Notes: generated by a model not told the origin, from the letters alone. DNA of 64,000 bases from Clarkia xantiana subsp. parviflora (GCA_036873135.1 JAPTYO010000010.1:11136634-11200633); one strand, 5' to 3'; positions 49,801 through 62,349 are shown, counted from the stretch's first letter. Translations and numbers: made by a program.

Positions 49801-51975
49801 GGTGGTGGTGCTGGCTTTTCACCTGAGCCACTCTCTTTGCTAGTTTCTTCCTTCCCCAAGAAATCCTGGGTTTGTAGGAGATTCCCTGAGAATAAAAATA
49901 ATACCAGTTGCGGATCGTATCACTGGAAGCTTCCATGGAAACAACTAAATTTATTTATTTAGAATATAAAAGTGGAGTCAAGAATCTAAAAACACTCTCA
50001 TGCTAATTCCATTCTTAGATTTAATATATTGATTGATATTCGGTAAATTAGCTTTTAAGCAATAAAAATATATATTGTTTTCTATTTTTCCGGTATCAGA
50101 TTTTTTCTTAGGGTTTAGACTTATTTGATGCTAAAAACATGTTTTTGTTTCATCAATTTTGAAAGAAAAAAGTGGAAATTAACAATTGTGATAATTGAAA
50201 CACCGAATATTAACATTTTAAATATAAAATAGCAATTAACCGAATATTAACATTTTAAATATAAAATAGCAATTAGCCGTATGACCTATAATTGAAACTG
50301 TTTTTAGGTTCTATAAAATTAGCAATTAACTGTTTTTAGGTTCTAGACCCAAATAAGGAGGAGCATGCTACTGGCTCTTATCTGAAAAATAAATATTTTT
50401 TTTTATTTGTCATCATAATAAGGTTTCATGTTCAAGGGTCCCATGTAAACTATAAATGAATTAATCAGTTTGTTTACTCAATCTTACCCCTTCAATCTTT
50501 TGCTTGACCTTAAGTGCCTAGTAAATTGCTTTTATGGAAGAGCAGAGAAAATACTAAAAATGCAAGATGCACTACAAATAGAAAGTACTCTAAAATTCAC
50601 GGTGCAACTAGCTAAATTTTCAATTTTTTTTGCGATCAACTAGAATTGGATTAACACTTAATGTTACCAATTGATCAACTAGCTAAAGTTTCTGCTCCAA
50701 AACACATTTTCTTGACCGAGTTTTCAACCTCTATATAAGCTAAAGTCACACCCGTAAGGAATAATTAAAGTACCCCGAGTATTCGACCTCTAGGCACTGT
50801 TAAATAATTTTCCAGATATAGCAGAATAGAGAAACTAGATTCATGACTAGGTGCAGTGAATTCACCAAACGAATCAGAGTAAAAAATGTCAGACAATACG
50901 TATCTATATGCATGGATAATAATTTTTTTTTTTTTTTTTTCGGTAAGATATGGATAAAGATTGCCTGAAAGATGGTGATACAAATAGCATTTAACACATG
51001 ACAAATAGGTCAAAGAAAAACATTAAAATGAATACAACCAATATATATGAAAAAGGTGTTGCTACAAACTGTGAAATTTCATGTGAAATTTCTATAGAAA
51101 GTGATATAGGGTCCCACCAAGCACCAATACATTTGTTCATTTATTTTCTCTTTCTTACTTTCTATTGAAATTTCACAAGAAATTTCACATTTTAAAGATT
51201 TACTCGTATGAAAATATAGCCTTGAAAATCTGAACCTATCACAAAGACACAGAAACACCAAAGCCCCCCGTGCCTTACGTGATGTCAAATCACACCAGAG
51301 GCCTTTTTTTTATTTGACTGGGACCCACTCCCAATCTGATGGTTCTAAATTGTTTCTGCTCACTGTTGAGTAAAAACTAAAAAAAAATAAACTTTTATTT
51401 TCTTTCGGATCCGGATCCACATTGACATTGTGTGACCCACATTAAATTCATGGCCCAGATCCATGATCCGAAACTCCCCATCACGTGCTCCCCAAAAACT
51501 TGATGCTTTTGTATAAAAGATATTTCTTTACATCTTTTTCGGCATTCATCATTCAATATAAGAGTCAATTTCATCATCTGTAATTTGAGATCTATATCCA
51601 TGAAGGAAAATTCAGGCACCATACGCATACCGAGGACCGTTTGAATTCTAGATGACGTTTTCACCGATAGAAGTACAAGATTTTGTCATTATTCTATGAA
51701 AAAACCGTAAATAATTCAAACCAATACAATAATCATCGAAATTCAACAACAAAACGTACCTTGAGAAGAAGTTCTTGGATCTTGATGGAGATTTGAATGA
51801 CTGCACAGCGATAGAAAGTCATGTGTTGGTTTTCTTCCTGCAATTTCATTAGAACTCACAATCTTAATTTCTAGATGAGAATGAATCAAACAGAAGACTC
51901 AATTTCGATAGATTTGCTTAGTTGAATTGACCTACCTTCTCCTCCGAAAGCAGCTCTGGATTGTGGAAGCTCCAT
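46857..51975 (-). CDS. BIM1: BIM1-like bHLH transcription factor
   Basis: Nuclear partner of BES1 in brassinosteroid-regulated transcription, binding E-boxes. Eleven coding exons on the minus strand: 51975-51936, 51837-51760, 49885-49541, 49435-49333, 48817-48684, 48586-48475, 48079-48010, 47933-47838, 47761-47298, 47156-47039 and 46955-46857. All have GT/AG borders and add up to 552 aa in frame (Arabidopsis BIM1 is 529). The N-terminal [15 protein letters not shown] and NLLQTQDFL blocks are typical of BIM1. The bHLH spans about residues 250-306 with the E-box-reading H257, E261 and R265 ([16 protein letters not shown]). The C-terminal [17 protein letters not shown] is an ACT-like family block. 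An in-frame ATG lies one codon upstream (51978) in poorer context. Introns 2 and 4 each carry a related MITE. Confidence 0.95.
48902..49284. mobile_element. 383-bp MITE in BIM1 intron 4
   Basis: The termini TTAAGAACCTAAAAACAGTC and the inverse of GACTGTTTTTAGATTCTTAA match at 19 of 20 positions. Homology of the arms continues inward (TTTAAAATGTTGATATTCAGTGTCCC against the inverse at about 49208-49235). The whole intron insert can fold into one hairpin. No coding. Confidence 0.88.
49978..50346. mobile_element. second MITE of the same family, in BIM1 intron 2
   Basis: Begins CAAGAATCTAAAAACACTC and ends with two successive copies of AACTGTTTTTAGGTTCTA (about 50295 and 50328). The inner arm GACACCGAATATTAACATTTTAA-like sequence matches the element at 48902. 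It is more degraded and the right end is duplicated. Confidence 0.75.
50347..51759 (-). other. rest of BIM1 intron 2
   Basis: AT-rich intronic sequence with a T run at 50922-50940. A small inverted repeat GTGAAATTTCATGTGAAATTTC at 51070 faces its inverse at about 51168-51190, separated by about 80 bp. No further exon recognised. Confidence 0.6.
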
Positions 51976-52620
51976 CATCCAAACCTCCGATCGACTTCCG
52001 TTTTCTCCGAAAACCAGCAGAATTATGCAGCAGAAAGATCCAAATCCCAAAGTAGCACCACAATTTCGACGATTGGAGCCAAAAGAAAAACTGCCACGGC
52101 CTTCTCAGATCTGAGAAATACGTGTATCTCTCCGATACAACAACCTGAAACAGATCTGCAGGAAATCCAGAATTGAGGTGAGAAAACTCAAAATTCTCAC
52201 GCCGGCCGCTGAATTTTCGTTTTCCAGGAGAAGAGAAGGAGATCAGGAGGAAAATTCAGTTGAAGTAATAGATAATTCAGTATGGGGGAAGGGAACTAAC
52301 GAGAGGAAATTCAAAATCAAAGTAGACACTTGAAGCAGAAGAAACCAACCTATGATCTGAATTTTGGCACTGAGTCCTCCGCCACCCAGATTCCTTCAAC
52401 CACCAAACTTGAGTTCAACTCCAGCTCCAAAAGTAGCAAAAAGCGCGAAAAAAACCGATTAACTGCTGCTCCGATTCACTGCTGCAAATAAAGATCAGGC
52501 ACTCATAAATGCTACCAGAATCTCCTTCGACTTTCAACAGTTCATCAACTCTTCCTCTTTCTCTCTCTATCTCTTCTCTCTCTCTCACACTCTATGGAGG
52601 GAAGGGGAGGGCAGAGAGAA
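51976..52620 (-). promoter_or_regulatory. BIM1 leader with possible leader intron
   Basis: Pyrimidine/purine-biased sequence with a CT run (plus strand 52555-52590) just below the TATA box, as expected for a plant 5' leader. A donor-like AG/GTTGGT at about 52352 and an acceptor-like CTGCAG at about 52160 (minus strand) would remove about 190 bp, but this is only a prediction. Confidence 0.45.
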
Positions 52621-52632
52621 GAGCTCATATAT

Positions 52633-52642
52633 CTTTTATATA
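52633..52642 (-). promoter_or_regulatory. TATA box of BIM1
   Basis: TATATAAAAG on the minus strand, about 660 bp upstream of the BIM1 ATG and about 40 bp above the CT/GA-rich leader start. Confidence 0.55.
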
Positions 52643-54524
52643 GTTCATTTCCATGGGGATGCTTCAAGCTTTTCAATTGGTTTTTGATTTATTACAAAAA
52701 GAAATTTGGTTTTTTATTTTCCTTTATATATATATATATTAATTTATGAATTTAAATAGATAGTATAAAACATACGTGATCTACATCTATACTAATCTCC
52801 ACAGATTAATTTGTAAAGAATAAATTTTAACCATGATTATTTTTTCATTCTCAAATTTATAATGCAGTATGAACCATTGGCCTATTGGTTAAAAAGTGTC
52901 GAATCAATACAATATATTGTATGGTTATTTAACTAGGTAATAAATATGATGTAGCAATTTAGCATTTCATCGGCCCGTAAAGTAATAAATATAGTACTAC
53001 GATTCAACATTTTTGTCTACTTATAAATAGTAAGGTGGTGATTATAAATATATTTTATTCTCAAACATTATTTAAACCTGAGACACCTAATTAAACGTTA
53101 AAGTGTTATACCAAATTACATAATTAACAATTGATCACTTCATTTATTAACTAAATACCAGTACTTTAACTTTTACTGAAAAACTCGATAGAAACAATTA
53201 AACATGCTACCATATTACCTTACTTTCCTACAACATTCACGGGAATTAAATTGTTAATAATTTAAGAACCGTGGTATTTAATTCCGTCTACAACGAAACG
53301 GTGTTTGCTGACGTGGTAGATGCAGGAGTGACGGCGTCAAACGGGGCTCCGTTCAGATGATGGAGTTACGGCGTTTTATAGTACGGTCACGGAAATCAAT
53401 CATTTAGGGGTTGATTTAACAATGTTTCTTTGTTGATCCCGATGCTAATTGTTTCTTTACTTTACCCCAGACAGATTAATAATGTTAAATAGACTTTATC
53501 TCAGATATCTGTCTTTAATTAATATAATAATGTTTATTTATTTCTTATTATGTAATCAATTAATATTTACTTAATCAACCAATATATTATCCATTTCTCG
53601 ACTTTATCACTCCCATATTTTTCTCCATTTCTCATACACATGACGGAAACTATTCACGCAAGAAAGTGTTTTACTATTTCGTATAACTAACCTTAAATTA
53701 CTTTATATCTTAGTTATAGAGACTATATATATATATATATTCTTTGAGGGTGAGTAAAATATTTATTTATGATAGTTTAATAAAGAATATTTTTGCGGAA
53801 ACAATTATATATAACCAAAAAATTGTGTTATTTTACATAAAACAATGCAATAATCCATGTTAGCACGTATGAATGCTAGTTTATTGATGTACCTATGAAT
53901 AATAATAAGTCTCAAGCCATAATAGAATGCTAGTTTCTTTTTTAATTTAATTTTAGGGTTAACAAGCAGCAAAAATGGAGCCTTTACAAATCCAACCGTT
54001 AGGCTTCGAATTCCAAAATCTATAAATATCTACCGATATTAAGAAATATATACCAAGACTCGTAACATGTAATATAGTGTACTGGTTTAGTGTTTTCATC
54101 CATTAGCCAGATATTAAATGTTCAAAAACTGCTGAGACATTGAGAATGAAAAAATATTCATGACCAGATCCCGATGCGTGTGAAAATTAGTATAGATGTG
54201 GAGCAAGTATGCTACAATTGTTGTCATTCTAGTGATGTTTCCCCTAAGACACCCAATTTCATAAGTTTGATATAAACTCGACTTCATTTTATTATAAAAA
54301 AAAATTCATAAACCACATTAATCAGCTAAACTGCATGCATGCATTTATTTTATTTTATTTATCGTGAAAAATCACAAAAATATCATTTATGCTTTGAGAG
54401 CGACATGTATATTGATCATATATTGTTTACATTTTACGCAGAAACTAACAACTCCTTTACCGTTAAAAACATAACCTCTCGTGATGATGTTGGTTAATTA
54501 TATATTATTAACAATATTAACAAA

Positions 54525-54572
<48 letters not shown>

Positions 54573-57500
54573 TTTTTGAGTGAAATGAAATAAATACGGA
54601 AGTGGAGCATGCATATCTAGGTACTGTTTGAGTGTGTCATGTGTGTCGTTATATATATGTGGAGTGTCAGTGCAGGTCAGGACACAGAGATGGGGTTAGG
54701 TCACGTGAGGAAAGGAGAAGATATCAAAGCATAGCATGTAAATTCTTGTCATTATAATTTACACTTATTAATAACTATTATTATTATATATTATTAACAA
54801 ATATATTAACTAGGGTACGTGTAATTTTAAAGGGTTATCTGCTCTGACAGTGATGATTAATTAGGGCACAGGTCACAATTATTAAGTGTTCTTACGTACT
54901 CTCCGTTGGTCGAACATTTAATTTATAGTTTAAAGAATTTTTATTTTATAGAATATTGTTTTTAATATACTATCAATTATTAATTTTTTTAGTATCTCAA
55001 TTTATTTTCAAACTTTTAGACATATTTATCAGAAGTGTGATTATTATGTTTGTTTCAATATATAGTGAGAGCTCATATTGACTACTAGTCCATGCGCCGA
55101 TCACCTAGTCTGGAATGTATATTTAGCACGACTCAGATCAAATGCGAGTCCTCGAGATCGGCCAATTAAATCATGATCGATCTAGAATTTGATAAGTCAA
55201 TATGAGCTAGAGGGCTCAACATGACCCGTGCTCGTGCTATACATGGTCTCCCAAACTATGTGGTAAGGCGTAGCATGAGCTTGGACCAATACGAGCTCCC
55301 TAACTAAGTGAACTGAGCGTGCATTTTTGAATAATTGCAAATTTTAAAAGTAAAAAAAAAATAAAAAAAAAAAGAGATATTAAAAAGTCAATAGCCGATA
55401 CTTGAAATCCTAAAAATATATTTTCCCTTTATTTTATAACATTATATATTACATAATCTATTTTTTTTATATCATTCTTCAAGTCAGACCAATCACGTTA
55501 ATATATTATCGTTGGACTCAGCATATAATCATTTCTATATAATATTCTTACAATAATAACACTATACATGCATATATCGCGAGCTGCTGTATAATGTTTA
55601 CATTGTAACTAGCTTAGGGTAAACGTAAGGGGTTGACTGCACTGAGGGTGATGATTAGGGCACAGATCCCGATTATATTAGATCATTAGTAAACAAATAA
55701 ACTTGCTAGTACGTACTGCTGTGTTGCTCTTGCATAATTGGGTGAACAAAGATAGAGGAAGAAGTAATAATGTACTGTTATATATATATAATTAATATGA
55801 TATGATATGTATATGTTAGTGTTGGAGCAGAAGGAAGAAATGTCACGTGTTGGCTGCAAACCCAGAAACCATCGGACTATTGTCTCACCCCCTTCCTATC
55901 TAATTCTATTCCACTAAACAATAAAACAAAACTAAGGTTAATAACTAAATTGCTATCTGAATTGTGAGTCATTTATAAATCACTACCTAAATTTGATTTT
56001 ACCCAAACTAAGCGTAGACTAATTTTCACTCGCACCGGCGTCGGTCCGTAAGGGGTAAGGTGCCGACTATGAATATTTTTTCATTATCATAGTCATTAGC
56101 AAAAATTGAAACACTAACCTGTAATTAAAAAATAATACGCTGAATCACTACACCATATTTTTACGAGTGATTACTTTAGGATAATAACTCGGAAGCCACT
56201 TCCTGAAAAATAAAAACATACACTTTGGAGCTCCACCGTGAATTACGCAACTTTCTTTCTCCCGGTCCCCTCCTCTCTTCTTCTTTGCATGTGCGCTCTC
56301 TCTCTCTCTCTCTTGATCTATTATTTAGATTTCTTTCTCTCTCTCTTCAGTGTACTTGAATTAGTTAATCAAGACGTGATCGATCCATGACTTTGGAGTA
56401 ATTAATATATGTGGGTTCGTAATTAAATTCTGTTAATACGGACGGGTAGTCATTGACTCAGCCTTGTGATTTTTAGTGCAATATTTTATTATTATTATTA
56501 TACCATTCATCTTTTCTTCATCAAATCCTAATGTTTATAATTATGTGTGAGTATGTTTATATTGTGTTTCATGTGACTTGTCATTTAGACAATCATTGAA
56601 TTTGAACAGTTGTATGTATGTCTGTGCTCATGTCTACGGCAATTTAAAAAAAAAAAAAAAAGTAGTGGGGACTATTTATAATTTTCTAAATTGTGCCCCT
56701 GTTCGTCCAATTAATACATTTTTAAAGTAAAATTACAAAAACTCATTTACTATATATCTTGCATTCATTGGTTATAACATTCGCCCAAACTGACATGTTT
56801 TTATTAAAAAAAATCATAAACTATCTATTTTTTTTTCTTTAAAAAAAAATTCATTTTCAGAAACATGTTTATAAACTTTTAAAAAAAAATTCAATATCAA
56901 GTGAGAAGCACTCATAACATCTAGATTAATTTTCATTCGAACTGAATCAGTTTGTATAAGGATAAAGTATAGATCATAAATAATTTTTCATTTTCAGAAC
57001 TTTACTGAATGAATAATTAACATTTTAGTTAAATGGGTGACATGCAGAACTACTGCACCGTATATTACATGGTTTTTATTACTAATGGTAGGGGCATTTT
57101 GGAAAATAAAGTACGTGTAATTTGGATAGGTGGTAATACGTAGCTATGTACAAGGCAACGTGTTAAATCGATGTCCGGTCATTTTCAGGTTAGTAGACCC
57201 TGCAACTCACGTGGAAAAGAAAAAGGCATCGATGATTAGTTATTGCAATATTCAGTTTATAATATCTCCAATGTGAGTCAAATATATATATACATCTAGA
57301 TTAAATCACTCATCTTACTTATCTAAGAAAATTCTATCATATCAGTATTTAATTGCTATTATTATTAGATCAGTATTTGCAATCCGTGCTGTGTCGATGG
57401 GACAGCTTCACTTATCTCATCTTATTAATTTTTTATTTAGGAGATTATTTTCATAATTTTGAACCGTGAATGTATGAGTAAAGTCCTCTTAAAATGACAT

Positions 57501-58984
57501 CTTTAATCAAATTTTAACTTATTATTATTACTTTTTGCTATAAAATTAATAACTCATTTTATCTGTTGATTTAATTGATAATATATCATTTATATTATGA
57601 TTTAATCTATATAATATGATTATGGCCGGCGAAAAATGATGATGAATGGATGAAAGAAATGGTTGATATTAAATATATAATAGGACCTGCCCGAGGTACG
57701 TAGTTCAACTTTAATTATATATATATATATATAATTGTTTAATACATCTAAGCTAGAATAGATAGCTAGAGTTGGAACGATGAAATTAAACTATTAATAG
57801 TTAATATATTTAGTAAATAAATAAATAAACAGCATCTGAACAGCGAAGCTTAGGAGAAAGAGTAATGTCCACTTTATTATTGGATAATAATTAAGTATTG
57901 CGGTTTTTTTTGTCAAACCAACAATTAGTTTACAATTAATGTTGCCCATCAATATATATATTTAAAATTTCAAGAAAAGTCACTCAACAAAACAAAGACG
58001 AGGCACTACTAATAATAAAGAATAGATCAAGATTCTCGTCCATAAGGGACAGCAATAATTCTAGGTTCATGAACGCTGCATACTTAGCAAAATGCTCTTC
58101 TTTCTTAAATATATATTATTAATATATTAACCATATAAAAAGTCTGTCTCTTAATTAGAAATTTCAGGTTCATTCTCACTCAAACTTTGAAAATTAAAAA
58201 ATCTTTATAAACAAACATTTACTCTTTACCAACTAACTGGATATGAGTTTTAACTGTGACCGTGTATGAAGCATAATTATGCATTACCCTAGAGATGAGA
58301 AATTTCACCTTAAAGCTCTTCTATTGATATACATGCATGGTTGTTATTGCAATTTCATGATATGCGTGTTTAAGTTGAAGTTATTTCCGAATTGTTTTCA
58401 AAATTCAAACTCGGTTCATCTCCATTAATCACAAATCACATTGCTAGTTAGTCTAACAAATCTTAACAGTTAAAGCTCTTTTGTTGTTATTTTTAATTTA
58501 TGTTATTAATAGTTTAGATATGTCGAATTAGGTGTTTTTTAGATGTTAGTTACTAAAATAATATTTTCTTGTACTGGGTTATTTCGTATAAAGTAACGTC
58601 TTACCCGTGAAGTAAATTAGAGCTAGAAGAATAGGAATCATTAGGGCGTCAAATGTGTCATTTAAAGTATTGTATTATTATTATTTAAGTATATAATATA
58701 TAAAAGATATTTAAGTTAACGAGTGAGCATTATTAAATTAACGGGTGTGTATATAAATATTAATAGGAAACTACTAACTATGTGGAGGTGTAACATGGAC
58801 ATTCTCTGCATAGGGAATCCGCTTAGGGATCAGTTAACTATGCTTTCTTTTTGTTTAATTGTCGTCCTTATTATTTTTTTCTACATTGATTAATTAATTC
58901 CACCCTAACGACATGACATTTTAATAGTCTCCCCAATTAATTAAATTAAACCCCGCTCTCTACCGGTAAGTACAGGTTGGCACA
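52643..58984. other. gene-free spacer with degraded SINEs and microsatellites
   Basis: Relatives of the SINE at 33238 are recognisable at about 52775-52915 (-), 54063-54250 (+), 56015-56160 (-) and 56930-57065 (-), from the shared succession TATACTAAT..CAC, TCATTTTCAT and the B-box side. (TA)n runs lie at about 54527-54566 and 57718-57734. A CT-rich block at 56270-56352 looks like a plant leader, but no ORF follows it. Two related patches at 54805-54890 and 55605-55690 share GTGATGATTA..GGGCACAG. No gene supported. Confidence 0.5.
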
Positions 58985-58992
58985 CGCACACC

Positions 58993-59677
58993 TAGGCCGG
59001 CAATGGTGCAGTGAAATTCTAATAACCATGGTTATTCGCACCATTTACCGCAATGGTTAACCGTATCATTATGATGAGGGGCAGTTATGGTGATGAATCT
59101 TGTAACCGCAATGGTTATGGTTATGGTTATGGTATTCAGTCCATAACCGCGGTTATAACCATCACCTCTATATATATAAAATATTAATATATATATTATA
59201 TTACCCATACTTATATTGTTATATATATACATTATTATTATACTTTAATTATTAGTCAAATATTATAATTCTTATTCCGTTCCCTTTCCTACCCTCTATT
59301 TTTTTATCTGTATTTCTTATTATTAGGTAATCACGATTGGAAGTGATGGCGAATGAGGATCGATGATCGCAAGTGATAGGCAATTGAATATGTGTTTTTT
59401 TCAATTAAGTGAAACAATGAAGTTATGTTTAATTTGGATTTCGTGTATGAAACAATGAATGTATATTTACTTTTCTTGTATGAAACAATGATATTGTACT
59501 AGTTTGAATGATTGTGGTTAAATGGTTTAATCGTGGTTAAAAACCATGGTTATGGTTATGGTATGAATAATCATAACCGCAGTGGTTATGGTTATGGTTA
59601 TGGTATGAGCGAAAAAAATATGGTATGGTTGTGGTATTAGTGCTATTCGCACCATACCCTCACCATCGCCAGCCCTA
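58993..59677. mobile_element. 685-bp hAT-type non-autonomous transposon, complete
   Basis: Flanked by a perfect 8-bp target duplication CGCACACC (58985-58992 and 59678-59685). The ends TAGGCCGGCAATGGTG and, inverted, TAGGGCTGGCGATGGTG fit hAT elements. Inside both halves are clusters of GGTTAT repeats (about 59110-59135 and 59540-59610, some inverted as ATAACC), and a TA-rich centre. No transposase. A minus-strand ORF at 59032-59232 is made of the repeats and is not a gene. Confidence 0.93.
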
Positions 59678-59685
59678 CGCACACC

Positions 59686-60880
59686 TCCTTTGTTTAGATT
59701 AGGAAGGACATAAACATTGTGGATAATTAATTAACGATGTAACTTGCTAAATTGCAAAGAGGGAAATTTTGAACTTTTATACATATATATAATAATATAT
59801 AAGATTGCTTTTGGGTGGTGCGATAAATGTTAAAAGTGTTCAAAAGTGGTTTCTTAAGAGAGATTCAAATTTAATTCGTTTTAAAAACACAATTCGTATT
59901 ATTAGTTAATCTAACTAATTTAGATAAATATTTAATAATAAAGGAAGCACTTAATGACTAAACTACTTGATAATATTTTCTTTTGGTAGAATAATAATAT
60001 TTTACAAAACAAACAAACGCTCTCTTAAGCAAATTAGAGTATTTTTTTCCTATGAGGTGTTTCAGATGGCAGACCAGATTCTAATATAATCTCCACTATA
60101 TCAGGGCAATTTGTAAAGAGTAGTGTCCATAAATACCTTTTACATTTTAGGATTCAAATATGGTTTAAACCTGAAACGTTTTGTTAATGAATGAATTGCT
60201 ACATCGTATTAAATGGTTTACTATAGTAATAGTAATTGCGCTAATACAATTTATAGTACAAGCTTTAATGAAAAAATAATAATAATAATTAGGTGTTGGA
60301 GTTTAATATAATATCCACTTTTTCATAAGTTAGTTAGTAAAAAGTAAAACTTTAGTTATAAATATTTGTTATTTACAATTCGAACGAGATTAAAAAAAAA
60401 AAAATCTAATTATTATTAACAGATAAAAGTCGAAAGGACTAAATCATAGTATCATATTACCTCGTTTGGGCAGACTAGAGTGACTAATGTTGCTATCACA
60501 ATTTATAGTACTACTTGTTTTAATTGATGAGAAAAAAAAATAACTAGAAGACGAGGGAGGGAAGACTTAAAGAGACGCGTGTCAAAAACTCCGTGGAACT
60601 AGCGGCGCGTCACGTGATGTAAACTGTCTGCCTACCACAGTCGTTTCGAATCACGTGGCCAACTCACTTTGTGGGTCCACCCTTTTCTCCAATAGACGCG
60701 ATCCCGTTTTATCTCCTCCGTCCCATTTCCCTTCCTTTCGTTATTATTAAAAATAAAATAAAATAAAAATTCAGAATAAAAAATAAAAATAAAAAAGGTG
60801 GGCTTCGGCGCTGAAAATGAAGAAACTAATTTTGGTGCTCTCTCTGGTCTGCACGTGATATTGAGCTATTAGCTATATCT
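59686..60880. other. spacer with a promoter-like patch
   Basis: A degraded SINE relative lies at about 60088-60230 (-). At 60580-60740 the DNA is GC-richer with CACGTGATG and TCACGTGGCC G-boxes and CCAAT, like a promoter, but no convincing gene follows. A 13-codon ORF with hydrophobic residues at 60817-60858 is too short to support. Confidence 0.45.
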
Positions 60881-61074
60881 ATATTCAAATATATATGATA
60901 TACAATAAATAAGCGGAATCGAAAATAGTTGAATGCGTCTAAATTGCACTCTTTTAAAAAAAAAACAAGGAAGTGCTTGGAGAAACTAATTTCCTTGTTT
61001 TTTTAAAAGAGCGCAAGACACATTCAACTAAGTTCGATTCTGCTTATTTATTGTATATCATATATATTTGAATA
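60881..61074. repeat. 194-bp near-perfect hairpin
   Basis: The left arm 60881-60973 and right arm 60992-61074 are inverses with few mismatches (for example ATGATATACAATAAATAAGC against GCTTATTTATTGTATATCAT). The loop is about 18 bp. It could be a very small MITE or an inverted duplication. A transcript through it would fold into a long hairpin. Confidence 0.88.
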
Positions 61075-62344
61075 AGTAGCATATCATCGCCTCATGTAGC
61101 ACAAACAACCTATTATAATTAAGATGATGACTGTTAATATACACATGATCAAATAGATGTTGAAACTGTTTTTTTTCTTCTAGTTATTAAATCACTGGAA
61201 AGTTTAAACTCGTAACCCCGAAACTTAAACGTATAGAAGTGAGAGCTCCCAAACATTTCTCATTCATTATAAGGAACTAATCACCATTTGTGGCATTAAT
61301 TTGTCGTATGCTTACTTATAATATAAAATATACGATTAAATTAGATAACAATTAGTTGTGAAATCGAATACATATTTTTGTACTACGTGGCGCAATTAAC
61401 ATTATTGTACTATATTTTAATCTAGATTTTAGAAAGTATTTGGTTTACTCCTAAGGACGTAAACGAGCTGATCGTGTATTAAGTTATTTGATCTCGACTT
61501 GACTCAAATAAGATAAACTCAAGCTCGAGTTTAGTCAACCTATATTTTCATGTTCAAAATTGACTCGAATCTCGTTTGACTGAGCTCACATCAAGAGAAT
61601 ATGCCCAACAAGAGCTGCTTCTTCTCAGGTACTAGTTTTTGTTACAATTTCATATATTTTTTTTTTTGCATAAATTAATATGTGAAAATAATGTAATGCA
61701 TAGGGTCCATCACTTGTAAGTCAGGCAGATCATTCAACAAGACTTCCATTAGAACATGTCATCAATCTCATGGAGAAGAAATTATCATTTGTAGAAAAAG
61801 AATCAATTCAAACTAAAAACCCAACAGAATAAGAAGTAGAAGCTTCAAGGGTCATACCACATGACATTCCTAGGACAGAAGCAAATTTTGCACGGGTTTG
61901 TTTGCATTTTCATATCCACTTAAATTGTTTCATTTAATTTAATTACCATACCGAAAGAATAAATTAATTATTGTGCTGAATAGGTTGAGGCACCTAGAAG
62001 AGCAATTGTTGAGGTCTCTAATATCTACACCGTCATATTGTCGTCTAAAAATGGAAGTTCTGATTATAACTAAGCAAATATAAATGAGATGTGTGCAAGG
62101 TTTACACCAATGTTTAGCACTTTCGCTGCTCAGGTACTATTTTTTTTGATGTATTGTTTGACGGTAACTAATTTACTAAACTGTCGATGTTTTCAGTCTA
62201 TTAATAGGCATTCTAAGCTACAACCAATACGTGCAAATGAAGTTGTTAGTTCCGTTAGTCAACCAGAATTGACATCTATGGAAATGAACAATTTAAATCG
62301 GCATTCAAAGGTATAAAGTATACCTTTGGTTAGTTATGTAGTGT
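61075..62344. other. spacer with exon-like fragments
   Basis: AT-rich. Between 61615 and 62315 there are short stretches with more even composition, followed by TCAG/GT-like borders (for example GCTGAATAG/GTTGAGGCACC at 61975, GCTCAG/GTACTA at 62129, TTTTCAG/TCTATTAATAGG at 62196). They resemble the exon-intron rhythm of a decayed gene, but the peptides match nothing I know. Confidence 0.3.
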
Positions 62345-62349
62345 TGGCT

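Noticed and set aside
59032..59232. 66-codon minus-strand ORF with Thr-Ile repeats
   Set aside because: It lies within the hAT-type element and translates its GGTTAT repeats.
60817..60858. 13-codon ORF encoding a signal-peptide-like hydrophobic peptide (MKKLILVLSLVCT)
   Set aside because: It ends after 13 codons, with no splice donor that would give a sensible continuation.
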